A DNA stretch of 38,732 nucleotides from Acrocarpospora macrocephala (lineage in GTDB: Bacteria; Actinomycetota; Actinomycetes; Streptosporangiales; Streptosporangiaceae): assembly GCF_009687865.1 (NCBI RefSeq), contig NZ_BLAE01000094.1, forward strand, positions 1-38,732, in the 5' to 3' direction. The translations under genes were made by a program, and so were the position numbers. Positions 1 through 8,300 of this stretch are shown piece by piece (the stretch's first letter is position 1; each line of letters opens with the position of its first letter). The notes under the pieces were generated by a model. The model worked only from the letters and a program-made list of their open reading frames with translations. It was not told where the DNA came from and did no database searches.

Positions 1-495
1 GCCAAGAAGGACGGGCTGCACCACCTGGTTCTGGACGGCACCCTCATCCGCACCGACCGGGTGAAGGCCGACCGCCCGTACTTCTCCGGCAAGCACCGGG
101 TACACGGCATGAACATCCAGGTCATCGCCGGTCCCGACGGCACCATCGTGTGGACGTCCGGCGCGCTGCCGGGCAAGACGCACGACCTGACCGCCGCCCG
201 GATCTGGGGCATCCTGCGCGAACTGGACAAGGCCGGGATCATCACCCTGGCCGACAAGGCCTATCAGGGGGCGGAAGCCGAGATGGTGATCACTCCGTAC
301 AAAGGCAAGAACAAGCCCGAATCACAGAAGCGGGCCAACCGGTCCCACGCCAAGCTCCGCGGACCAGGCGAGCGTGCGAACGCCCAGCTGAAAAGCTGGC
401 GCATCCTCCGGAAACTCCGGTGCAGCCCCAGCAAGGCCGGCCACCTGGTCAAGGCCATCGCCGTCCTTCAAAACCACAGGGTCGCCCAAGGATGA
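1..495 (+). CDS. IS5-type DDE transposase, 5' end outside window
   Basis: The reading frame is open from base 1 and ends at TGA 493-495, so only the C-terminal ~164 residues are seen. It carries a DDE transposase core: an early Asp in LVLDGTLIRT, a second Asp in LADKAYQGA, and a late Glu in GERANAQLK. This spacing and context (GKTHDL, KGKNKP) match the DDE_Tnp_4/IS5-like group common in actinomycetes. It would catalyse cut-and-paste or replicative movement of its own IS element. It reads towards the CHAT gene, whose stop lies only 8 bp after the transposase stop, so the IS right end sits inside that gene. Whether the transposase is complete cannot be told, because its N-terminus is off the window. 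Confidence 0.85.
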   Translation, partial: AKKDGLHHLVLDGTLIRTDRVKADRPYFSGKHRVHGMNIQVIAGPDGTIVWTSGALPGKTHDLTAARIWGILRELDKAGIITLADKAYQGAEAEMVITPYKGKNKPESQKRANRSHAKLRGPGERANAQLKSWRILRKLRCSPSKAGHLVKAIAVLQNHRVAQG

Positions 496-505
496 AAAAG
501 GTTCA
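1..505 (+). mobile_element. Right end of an IS5-like insertion sequence
   Basis: The transposase stop (493-495) and the truncated CHAT gene stop (503-505, other strand) are almost adjacent. Homology of the CHAT gene to its paralog ends at about base 506-511. The IS terminal inverted repeat must therefore lie between about 490 and 510. The left end is off the window, so the inverted repeat and target duplication cannot be defined. Confidence 0.6.
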
Positions 506-3500
506 GTCATCGGAGATCGCCCAGAGAGTGCCAATGACGTGGGGGAATCCGGCCATCTGGAAGGCCGAGGTCAAGTGGATGGCCTCATCCAGCAGCCGGA
601 CCTCCCAGTTGAGCGCGGTGGAACACGCCGAGAGGTACACCAGGCGGGCGTGTTCCAGGTTGATGGGAATCAAACTGGCCACCGTCAAGGGGTTGTGCCG
701 GTGGTCCTGGAGCAGGAGGCGGCTATTGGACGGATCGGCCGGGTCACTTATGCCGTGGCAGGCGAAATGCGCGATCGTGCAGTCCGGCAGGTGGGCCATG
801 ACGTTGGCCCTGGTCGGTAACGCCTGAACTGCACCGTCGGCAGCAAGAGACGCGGCTGCCGCCGAGAGGGCACCCGACCCCTCGCCCGGGGCACCGGTGG
901 AAGGGGCGGCGTTGGTGGAAGGGGCGTTGGTGCCGACTGACTGCCGGGTGAGCTGTATCGCGCCGGGCAGGTGGGCGGCCACCAGGGCAGCTTCTCGACG
1001 TACTTGCGGCAGATAGCGCAGCCCCGGCGTAACGGGCATGGCCACGATCAACGCCCGCTCAACCACAACAGTGGACTGCCGCCCTTCGACATCCTGGCGG
1101 GCTTCCCGATCGACGTCCTGGCTCACGTCCTGACAGTCGTCGTGCTGGCTGACATCCGGGCGGTCGGCACACCGACGATCCACGTCCCGACGATCCACGT
1201 CCTGGCGGTCAGCGTCCCGGCGATCCACGTCCTGACGATCGAAGTCCCGACGGTCGGCGTATTGGCGGTCGGCGTATTGGCGGGTGTGACGTAGGGCGGT
1301 GATTGTGGGGATGTAGGAGGACACCACTCGATCCATCACCGCTCGGTGTTCTGGATCCGGGCCAGGGGTGTGGTAGCCGGCGGCGTGGATCGGTAGCAGG
1401 CCCAGCAATCCGCCGGGCGCCCACCAGACCCGCAGCCATTCCATCGGATCCATGCTCGGGGGCGGCGGCTGGTGGTATCCAAGCGCCGTGAGGACCGGTC
1501 CGGCCGCGACATCCCACAGCCAGGCCAGCACCTCACGCACCCGATTCTGCGCGGCCTCCGTGTCCTGGCCGGAGTCGGTGCCATCGGCCAGGGATTCGTG
1601 GAATGCGGTGACCTGATCGATCAGCATCTCCTGGTTCAGGTCCGGCAGACTCAGAGAGGTGACACCGTCCGAGGTGAGCAACAGCGCATCGCTGCGCAGA
1701 TCGCTGATGTTGAAAGTGACCACCGGCCCGGCATCGGCCTGCGCGCGGAGTTGGTCAAGGGTGGGCGGCAGCGCAAAGGAGTTGAACCCTTCCAGCGCCC
1801 GGATCTGCCGCAGCAGCGCAGCCATTTCGGCCGCCGCCCGGTGACGATCAGACTCCTCCTGCCAGCGGGTGGCTTCGCCTGCACTTGCCCGCCTTGGGGT
1901 GGCATCGCCTGCCTGCCGTAGATCTTCAGTTGGCGAAGAGACCGACACGGGCTCCGCCAACGCCGCCGCTGACGTGCTCGATTCGGCGGGAGTGGGCTGG
2001 TCCAGGAGGTCGCGCAAGGCGATGAACTGGTCGGCGAGATGCGGATGCCGGGCGCGTAGGTCGGTCAGATCGCTGCGGGTGTGCAGGGTTTGGCTGAGCA
2101 GTACCGCCCGGCCGGCTTCCAGCAGTCGCAAGGCTCGGCCCGCCCGATCCCCGGCAGCGACGCTGAGGTCGTTGAGGGCGAGGGCGGCGGCCTCCGAGGC
2201 CAGACCGGCGAACTGGCCGATCATGTGCTGTTGGTCGGTGCGTTCCAGTTGTCGCGGGCTGATCTCCGGCAACAGCAGAACCGCCTGCTCCAGCAACCTG
2301 GCCGCCCCGATCGGATCTGAGGTGGCCGACAATCGTGCGGCCTTTCGCGCCGCGCGGATCCGCCATGACGGCGGCGCGGCCGCGATTCCCACCGCCTGCG
2401 CGTACACCTCCACCGCCGCCGCTAGATCGGCCTGACCGCCAGTCCGCTCAAATCGGCCGCTCAGCGCGTTCCCCAGGTTGTTGAGGCGTCCGGCCCGTTG
2501 AGGATGGTCAGCAGGGGTGGCCTGGATCGCTTGGCGTCCGGCAATGATCGCCTCATCCAGATCCGCCACGTTCCCGCTCCGCCCAAACCGGACGCTCAGC
2601 GCAGTCGCCAGATTGCCGAGCATTCCGGCCTGGTCGGGATGATCGGCAGGACTGGCCTGTATCGCTTGGCGCCCGGCGGCGATCGCCTCATCCAGATCAG
2701 CCAGATTCCCGGTCTGCTCAAACCGGTAACTCAGCGCAATCCCCAGATTGTTGTGGATTATGCGCCGATCAGGGTGGTCAGGAGGACTGGCCTGGATCGC
2801 TTGCCTCCCAGCGGCGATCGCCTCATCCAGATCAGCCTCGTTCCTGACCCGCTCAAACCGGGCGCGCAACGCGATCCCCAGATTGGCGAGGCGTCCAGCC
2901 CGATCGGGGTGGTCGACGGGGGTCGCCTGCACCGCTTGCCGTCCTGCGGCGATCGCCTCCTCCAGATCGGCCAGGCCCCCATTTCGCCCAAACCGGGTCC
3001 GCAGCGCGGCCCCCAGATTGCTGAGGATTACGGCGTGGTCAGGGTGATCGGCAGGACTGGCCTGGATCGCTTGCCGTCCGGCGGCGATCGCCTCATCCAG
3101 ATCAGCCAGATTCCCGCTTCGCCCAAACCGCGTGAGCAGCGCGATCCCCAGATTGGCGAGGCGCTTGGCTTGGTCGGCAGGACTGGCCTGGATCGCTTCC
3201 CGGCCAGCGGCGATCGCCTCATCCAGATCAGCCACGTTCCCGACCCGCCCGAATCGGGTACTCAGCGCAGCTCCCAGATTGTTGAGGCATCCGGCCAGGT
3301 CGGGGTGGTCGGCGGGGGTCTCCTGGGTCGCTTGGCGTACGGCAGATATCGTCTCATCCAGATCCGCCAGGTTTCCAGTCCGCCCAAACTGCGTGAGCAG
3401 CGCGGTCCCCAGATTGCCGAGGCGCTTCAACCGCTCAGGGTGGTCGGCGGGAGTAGCCTCCACCGCCTGCCGTCCAGCGATGATCGCCGCTTCCAGATCG

Positions 3501-4558
3501 GCCACGTTCCCGGTCCGCTCGAACCTGACGCTCAGCGCGTTCCCCAGATTGCCGAGGATCGCTGCCTGGTCAGGGTGATCGGCGGGGGTCAGCTGAATCG
3601 CTTGCCGTACGGCGGTGATCGCCTTTTCCTCGGCCAGGTTCCCGCTCCGCTCGTACCGGGCGCGCAGCGCAGTCCCCAGATTGGCGAGGCGTCCGGCCAG
3701 GTCGGGGTGGTCAGCGGAGGTCGCCTGGATCGAATGCCGCCCAGCCGCGATCGCCTCCTCCAGGTCAGCCAGGTTCCCGGTCCGCTCAAACCGGACACGC
3801 AGGGCGATCCCCAAGTTGCCGAGGTACACGACCGGATCTGGGTGGTCGGCAGATGTCGCCTGCACCGCTTGGCGCCCGACAACAATCGCCTCCTCCAGAT
3901 CGGCCAAGTCCCCGGCCCGCTCAAACCGGACACGCAACGCGATCCCCAAATTGCCGAGATGCCCAGCCAAGTCGGGGTGATCGCCGGGGGTGGCCTGGAT
4001 CGCTCGCCGTCCGGCGGTGATCGACTCTTCCAGGTCGGCCAGGTTCCCGCTCCGCCCATACCGGACGCTGAGCGCGACCCCCAGATTGCTAAGAAACCCA
4101 GCCAGGTCTGGATGATCGGCGGGGATGGTGGCCACAATCCGCTGCCACAGCCGGACGGCGATCTCAAGCAGATCCAGATCGGCCGACCCTAACGCCCGCT
4201 GCAGCAAGGCGATGCCATCGGTGCCGGCAGCCTGTTCGGCCGCAACGGGCAACATCGGTTCGGGAAAACGGTCATCGGGAACGCCGGCGACAAAGCAACG
4301 CGTGAACATCGCGACCGAGACAGTCAGATCCTGCCGATTCTCCCCCGCAGGAACCACCTGATAACGAAACCAATGCCACCAGCCGAGCACATACCAGGCC
4401 TCAGTATCCCCGTCAGCACGCCCAGCGGTGCCGAGCATCTCGGCCAAACGCCGCGCTTCGGCAGGACCATCTGGGGCCAACAGCAGCGACCGATCCCCCT
4501 CCCCGGCCCGCACCATCCGCTCCTGCAGGGCGGCCAGCAGCTCATCCCGTTCCGCCAA
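503..4558 (-). CDS. TPR-CHAT (caspase-like) protein, C-terminus truncated by IS
   Basis: About 1351 residues. An N-terminal segment has the motif VLGWWHWFRYQ (shared with the paralog at 13065-16994), followed by about 13 TPR-like repeats of 45 residues (pattern ADLDEAIAAGRQAIQASP), a linker, and a CHAT domain. The CHAT catalytic dyad is visible: His1268 in HFACHG and Cys1312 in YLSACST. The frame ends just after GTLWAISDD, about 55 residues before the end of its paralog, exactly where the IS lies; the last CHAT helix and strand are lost, so activity is doubtful. TTG at 4556-4558 is the preferred start, because GGGGAGG (4564-4570) precedes it and it aligns with the paralog start; an upstream TTG at 4585 is less likely. 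CHAT proteins are caspase-like proteases used in bacterial conflict and signalling; the substrate is unknown. The loop before ERALIVAMP contains a 5-residue repeat absent from the paralog. Confidence 0.85.
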   Translation of the reverse strand: MAERDELLAALQERMVRAGEGDRSLLLAPDGPAEARRLAEMLGTAGRADGDTEAWYVLGWWHWFRYQVVPAGENRQDLTVSVAMFTRCFVAGVPDDRFPEPMLPVAAEQAAGTDGIALLQRALGSADLDLLEIAVRLWQRIVATIPADHPDLAGFLSNLGVALSVRYGRSGNLADLEESITAGRRAIQATPGDHPDLAGHLGNLGIALRVRFERAGDLADLEEAIVVGRQAVQATSADHPDPVVYLGNLGIALRVRFERTGNLADLEEAIAAGRHSIQATSADHPDLAGRLANLGTALRARYERSGNLAEEKAITAVRQAIQLTPADHPDQAAILGNLGNALSVRFERTGNVADLEAAIIAGRQAVEATPADHPERLKRLGNLGTALLTQFGRTGNLADLDETISAVRQATQETPADHPDLAGCLNNLGAALSTRFGRVGNVADLDEAIAAGREAIQASPADQAKRLANLGIALLTRFGRSGNLADLDEAIAAGRQAIQASPADHPDHAVILSNLGAALRTRFGRNGGLADLEEAIAAGRQAVQATPVDHPDRAGRLANLGIALRARFERVRNEADLDEAIAAGRQAIQASPPDHPDRRIIHNNLGIALSYRFEQTGNLADLDEAIAAGRQAIQASPADHPDQAGMLGNLATALSVRFGRSGNVADLDEAIIAGRQAIQATPADHPQRAGRLNNLGNALSGRFERTGGQADLAAAVEVYAQAVGIAAAPPSWRIRAARKAARLSATSDPIGAARLLEQAVLLLPEISPRQLERTDQQHMIGQFAGLASEAAALALNDLSVAAGDRAGRALRLLEAGRAVLLSQTLHTRSDLTDLRARHPHLADQFIALRDLLDQPTPAESSTSAAALAEPVSVSSPTEDLRQAGDATPRRASAGEATRWQEESDRHRAAAEMAALLRQIRALEGFNSFALPPTLDQLRAQADAGPVVTFNISDLRSDALLLTSDGVTSLSLPDLNQEMLIDQVTAFHESLADGTDSGQDTEAAQNRVREVLAWLWDVAAGPVLTALGYHQPPPPSMDPMEWLRVWWAPGGLLGLLPIHAAGYHTPGPDPEHRAVMDRVVSSYIPTITALRHTRQYADRQYADRRDFDRQDVDRRDADRQDVDRRDVDRRCADRPDVSQHDDCQDVSQDVDREARQDVEGRQSTVVVERALIVAMPVTPGLRYLPQVRREAALVAAHLPGAIQLTRQSVGTNAPSTNAAPSTGAPGEGSGALSAAAASLAADGAVQALPTRANVMAHLPDCTIAHFACHGISDPADPSNSRLLLQDHRHNPLTVASLIPINLEHARLVYLSACSTALNWEVRLLDEAIHLTSAFQMAGFPHVIGTLWAISDD
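1164..1284 (-). repeat. 15-bp in-frame tandem repeat (5-residue units) in CHAT loop
   Basis: About eight 15-bp units such as GACGATCCACGTCCC encode (R/Q)(D/Y)xDR pentamers (QYADR, RDFDR, QDVDR, RDADR). They sit between conserved CHAT segments TALRHTRQ and ERALIVAMP; the paralog has only a short loop at this place. The length is a multiple of three, so copy changes would not shift the frame. Confidence 0.85.
2430..4110 (-). repeat. 135-bp tandem repeats encoding TPR units
   Basis: Thirteen in-frame units, mostly 135 bp (45 codons), recognisable on the + strand by a recurring GATCGCCTCATCCAGATC block (for example near 2553, 2681, 2816, 2951 and 3086). One unit is three codons short (ADQAKRLANLG) and one has lost two codons (NLAEEKAI). 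The units are more alike to each other at DNA level than those of the paralog. Confidence 0.85.
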
Positions 4559-4698
4559 CGGCCCCTCCCCGCGACGACACCACAACGCTATGCCGCGAAA
4601 ACGAGATTAACCACTCCTCCACAAAAGGAAAGGCGATCGGACAGACCCATTACACCGCCTCCAACCCCACGCACCCCACCCCGTCACCTGTTCCGGGG

Positions 4699-5046
4699 TC
4701 AAATAGCGAGATGTTCCCCCAGCGCCCGGTCGATCTGTTTCATAAGCAACGGAGGCAGTTGCCCGATTCGGTTCCCCACCCGTTGAAACGTCACCGCCCG
4801 TAGCTGCTCTACCTGCGCCTTGGAATCCCGTGCCAGCCCTGATTCCTCGGCCGGTATCAAGACCTGGAAGGACAGGACTTGGACAGTGTTCGATGTCAGC
4901 GGGACGACTGTGATCACGCCCCTGCCGTTGCGCTCGACAGAGCGGTTGGCCGCATCCCGGCTGACAATGACAGCCGGACGAGTTTTGTTGGCTTCCGAGC
5001 CTCGCACAGGTTCGAAGTCCACCCAGAAGAGATCACCTCTCCGCAT
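4699..5046 (-). CDS. mazF: MazF/PemK-family toxin
   Basis: 115 residues, normal for MazF. The N-terminus MRRGDLFWVDFEP followed by KTRPAVIVSRD is the typical MazF/PemK SH3-like barrel start, where the conserved Arg of TRP contributes to the RNase site. VITVVPLTSN is the next conserved strand. MazF toxins are sequence-specific endoribonucleases that cut mRNA or other RNA in the cytoplasm. Its start overlaps the end of the antitoxin gene by 14 nt (5033-5046), so the pair is translationally linked. No clear Shine-Dalgarno is seen before the ATG, which fits coupling. The cleavage sequence cannot be predicted. Confidence 0.88.
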   Translation of the reverse strand: MRRGDLFWVDFEPVRGSEANKTRPAVIVSRDAANRSVERNGRGVITVVPLTSNTVQVLSFQVLIPAEESGLARDSKAQVEQLRAVTFQRVGNRIGQLPPLLMKQIDRALGEHLAI

Positions 5047-5263
5047 CGCTCAACCCGTCCCCCGCGACGCTGTCCCAAAGGAGAGCGTCTTCGCTGGAGT
5101 CCCACTCCTCGAACGCGACCGTGTACGCCTCCTCAAGATGAGCCTCTCGCAGCAGGTTCAGGGCATCGTGAATCACAGCGGACCGAGACTGACTCCGATG
5201 TCGTGCCACGTACTCATCGATGAACGCGAGGTCTTCTTCCGGCAGGCTCACACTCAACTTCAT
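5033..5263 (-). CDS. Ribbon-helix-helix antitoxin (MazE-like role)
   Basis: 76 residues. The N-terminus MKLSVSLPEEDLAFIDEYV and RSQSRSAVIHDALNLLRE form a ribbon-helix-helix DNA-binding fold, which in such modules represses its own promoter. The acidic tail (FEEWDSSEDALLWD) is the likely toxin-wrapping part. It overlaps the MazF gene by 14 nt. A TAGCAT box (5270-5275) lies 6 nt before the ATG, which fits a leaderless transcript. The pair follows the kinase-DUF4153 gene on the same strand with a 51-bp gap. Family assignment is by the RHH pattern plus its partner; the exact antitoxin family is not certain. Confidence 0.8.
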   Translation of the reverse strand: MKLSVSLPEEDLAFIDEYVARHRSQSRSAVIHDALNLLREAHLEEAYTVAFEEWDSSEDALLWDSVAGDGLSDAER

Positions 5264-5275
5264 GAATCTATGCTA
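5264..5275 (-). promoter_or_regulatory. Leaderless-type -10 box of the antitoxin-toxin pair
   Basis: On the minus strand TAGCAT (5275-5270) is followed by exactly six bases and the ATG at 5263. There is no Shine-Dalgarno. The same geometry is seen at several other genes in the window. No convincing -35 box was found. Confidence 0.45.
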
Positions 5276-5314
5276 CCCACCTTCCCACTAGCGATGCCAC
5301 CAGTAGTAGGAGAT

Positions 5315-8300
5315 CTAGTCGGGTGAGGGGATGTAGCTTCGGGTTGAGATGTCGGGGCATTGGGGGTTGGGGAGGACGGGATGGGCGGTGAGGGTGGTGC
5401 GGGCTTGGGTGCGGGCCCAGTTCCAGCCGTTCCAGGGGTCGGGCCGGTCGAGCGCGTGGACGCGGACGATTCTGTCGAGGACGCAGCTGCGGATGGGTTC
5501 GGGGAGGCGGTCCAGGGCGGGAACGGCTTCCACGCCGAGGCTGCTGAGGTAGTTGTGGTCGAGGCGGTCGACACCGCGGACGGCGTGCTGGGTTTCGACG
5601 ATGCGGGCGTCGGGGTTCCAGAGTGCGAAGGTCAGCAGCGTGACGCCGGTGAGCAGGACGAAGGTGCGCGGGAGCCAGGTGGTGGAGCGCCGGTTCAGGC
5701 GTACCGCTCCGGCTGCCAGCACCAGGATGAAGACGGCGGCCAGCCACCAGATCGTGACACCTACCGTGGCGCGCAACCGGGTCAGGCCGTACGCGTCGAG
5801 GTAGAGGTCCAGGCGGTGCAGGGCCGAGGCGAGGATGACCAGCGTGAAGGCGCAGAGCAGGCCGAGCAGGCCGGCGAGCAGCCAGCGATGGGTGGCGGGA
5901 TCCAGCAGCGCCCAGCAGAGCGCCACGATGCCCAGCACGATGAAACTAACCGTGACCAACTCGAAGAACCCGGACCGGGCGTACTCGGCGTAGGTCAACC
6001 CGGCGGTTTCGAGCACACGATCGTTGCCGCCGAAAAGCACCGTGATCTGAACCGCGACGAACGCCGCGAAAAGCAGGTTGAGACCTGCCAGCGGGATGAC
6101 CCAGAGCGTGCGAGCGATCGGCACCCGCGGCAACGGAATCTCGGTCTCGGCGACCGGACGCAACGCCACCAGTACAGCGGCCGCCACCACCACACCGAAG
6201 ACCACGAACAAGAAGATCCGGTAGGGCAGCGTGTCCGCCCACCCCGGCGCTTCCAGCAGGTCACGGGCGAACTGCGAGAACACGGCGTCCGCGGCCATGA
6301 ACAGCAACCCGAAGATCACCAGTAAGAGCGCCGTGACGCCCAGACTCACCAGAATCGGCAACAATCGCCGCCGCTTCATGAACGACTTCATCGGAGCGGA
6401 CAGGAACCACGGCATCGGGAACACGGCCAGCCCAACCGACAACCCTCCGCGGATCGTACTGAACCACCCCCGACCGCTTCCCGACAGCGCCAGCGAGGCG
6501 ACAAACACCCCCGCCACCAGAACCGGCTGCAACACCCACTCCGCGTCCCGAACCAGCGTGACCCCTACCAACGCGTAGGCCAGCACCGCGAACCCCACCG
6601 ACCAGAGCGTCACCCTCCGCCGCGCCGCGGGCAGCACCGCCAGCCCCATCACGACAGCGGTCAGCACCAGCCCCAACCCCTTCGGCGCGTACGGCAACAG
6701 CACCGCCGCCACGACCCCGACACCAGCGGCGGCAGGCAGCACCCAGGGCGGCGTATCCGGCAAATCAGGCCGGGGGAAGATCGGCGGCGGCACATACACG
6801 GGCGGCGGCCCACCGGGCGGCCCATATACGGGCGCCGCCCCACCTCCGGATGGGTAGGACGGATAACGCACGGGGGGCACACCTCCACCGGGTGCGTTAT
6901 GTACGTGGGCCGCCCCACCAGCCGACGGGTTATGTATCGGCGGCGCACCTCCACCGGACGGGTTATGTACGGGCGGAACCCCACCACCGGACGGGTTATA
7001 CACGGGCGACACCCCACCACTAGGCGGACCGTAACCGGAGCCGACCCCTTCCCCATGCGGCGACTCCTCCGGCAGCCGACCAGTTCTGGCCGAATTGTCG
7101 CCTTCCGAAGGAGCATGCGGAGACGGCGTCGCCCGGGCATCGGCTGGAGCATGATCTGTCGATGGCGCCTCCTCGCTTTCCTCCTTCTTCGTTTCAGCGG
7201 AAGCGTCGCCTTCGACGGGGTCGGCGACTTCAGTCGCCCGAGTTGGATGCACGATCCCGCTGGGAGGCGGTCCCCAGGGCTGGTGCACGAATTGCGCCGC
7301 GTTCGGATACGCCTGTCGGCCGCTGCTGGAACCGATCGCGGCGCCGGCCACGGCCCCGCCCCCACTGAACGCGAGCAGCAGAGCCGCCCCCGTCACTTCG
7401 CCCAGGACGTCGCTCGCGAGGATCACCACGAACATGCCAAGGATGAACCCGGCCAGCATGCCAATTCCCGCGCCGAGCCCGGCCCGTCCACTGCTCGATG
7501 AACGGGGACCGTCCGGCGGGCGCGGGTAGTAGGGACCTCCCGGAGGCGGCCACCCATAGGGAGGTCCGCCCGGACCATACGGCGGACCAGCGGGCGACTG
7601 ACGCGGCGTCGGCATGGCCGCCACGACTGGAGGTGTCTCCAGCGATTCCCCAGAGGACACCCCGGGCGACACCACGTCCGCCGCTTCGCTGTCAGATTCG
7701 TGCGCCGGACCGGGCGACTCAACGGAATCGATCGACGGCCGCGTGGTTATCGGCTCGTTCAGAGCCGAGGACTCCGTGCGCCCCGCCGGGGCCGTCGACG
7801 CCGCTAGCGCCGGACCGGCCGACTCAGCCGAACCGGCCAACGGGCCCGCAAGCATCGGCTCATTCAAAGCCGAGGACTCCGTACGCCCCGCCGGGACAGT
7901 CGACGCCGACCGGACCAGGGCCGAACCGGCCAATGGACTCGTAAGTATCGGCTCGTTCAAGGCCGAGGACTCCGTGCGCCCTGCTGGGGGTGCCGTTTGG
8001 GCTGATGCAGTCGGTGCTGTGCGGGCTGATGACGAGGGTGCCGTTTGGGCTGATGGAGTCGATGTTGTGCGGGCTGATGAAGGGGGCAAAGCCGGGCGAG
8101 TCGCGATCGGAATGTCAGCTGGGGTCACTACCGGCTGCGTGATGGTCAGCTCAGTCTTCTCCGCCGGAGGCGCTTCGGGATCAGCCGGGATTCCGGACAT
8201 GTGGATTCTCCCTGGAAGTTGGACGAGCATGTGGCACCCGCGCGGATGGTCGATCACGCGGATGGTGCCCTGGTGGAGTTCGACGATCTCCTTGGCGATG

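Noticed and set aside
2498-4192. 564-codon plus-strand frame over the CHAT TPR repeats
   Set aside because: It is antisense to the TPR array; its apparent repeats mirror the 135-bp units and it has no family motif or ribosome site.
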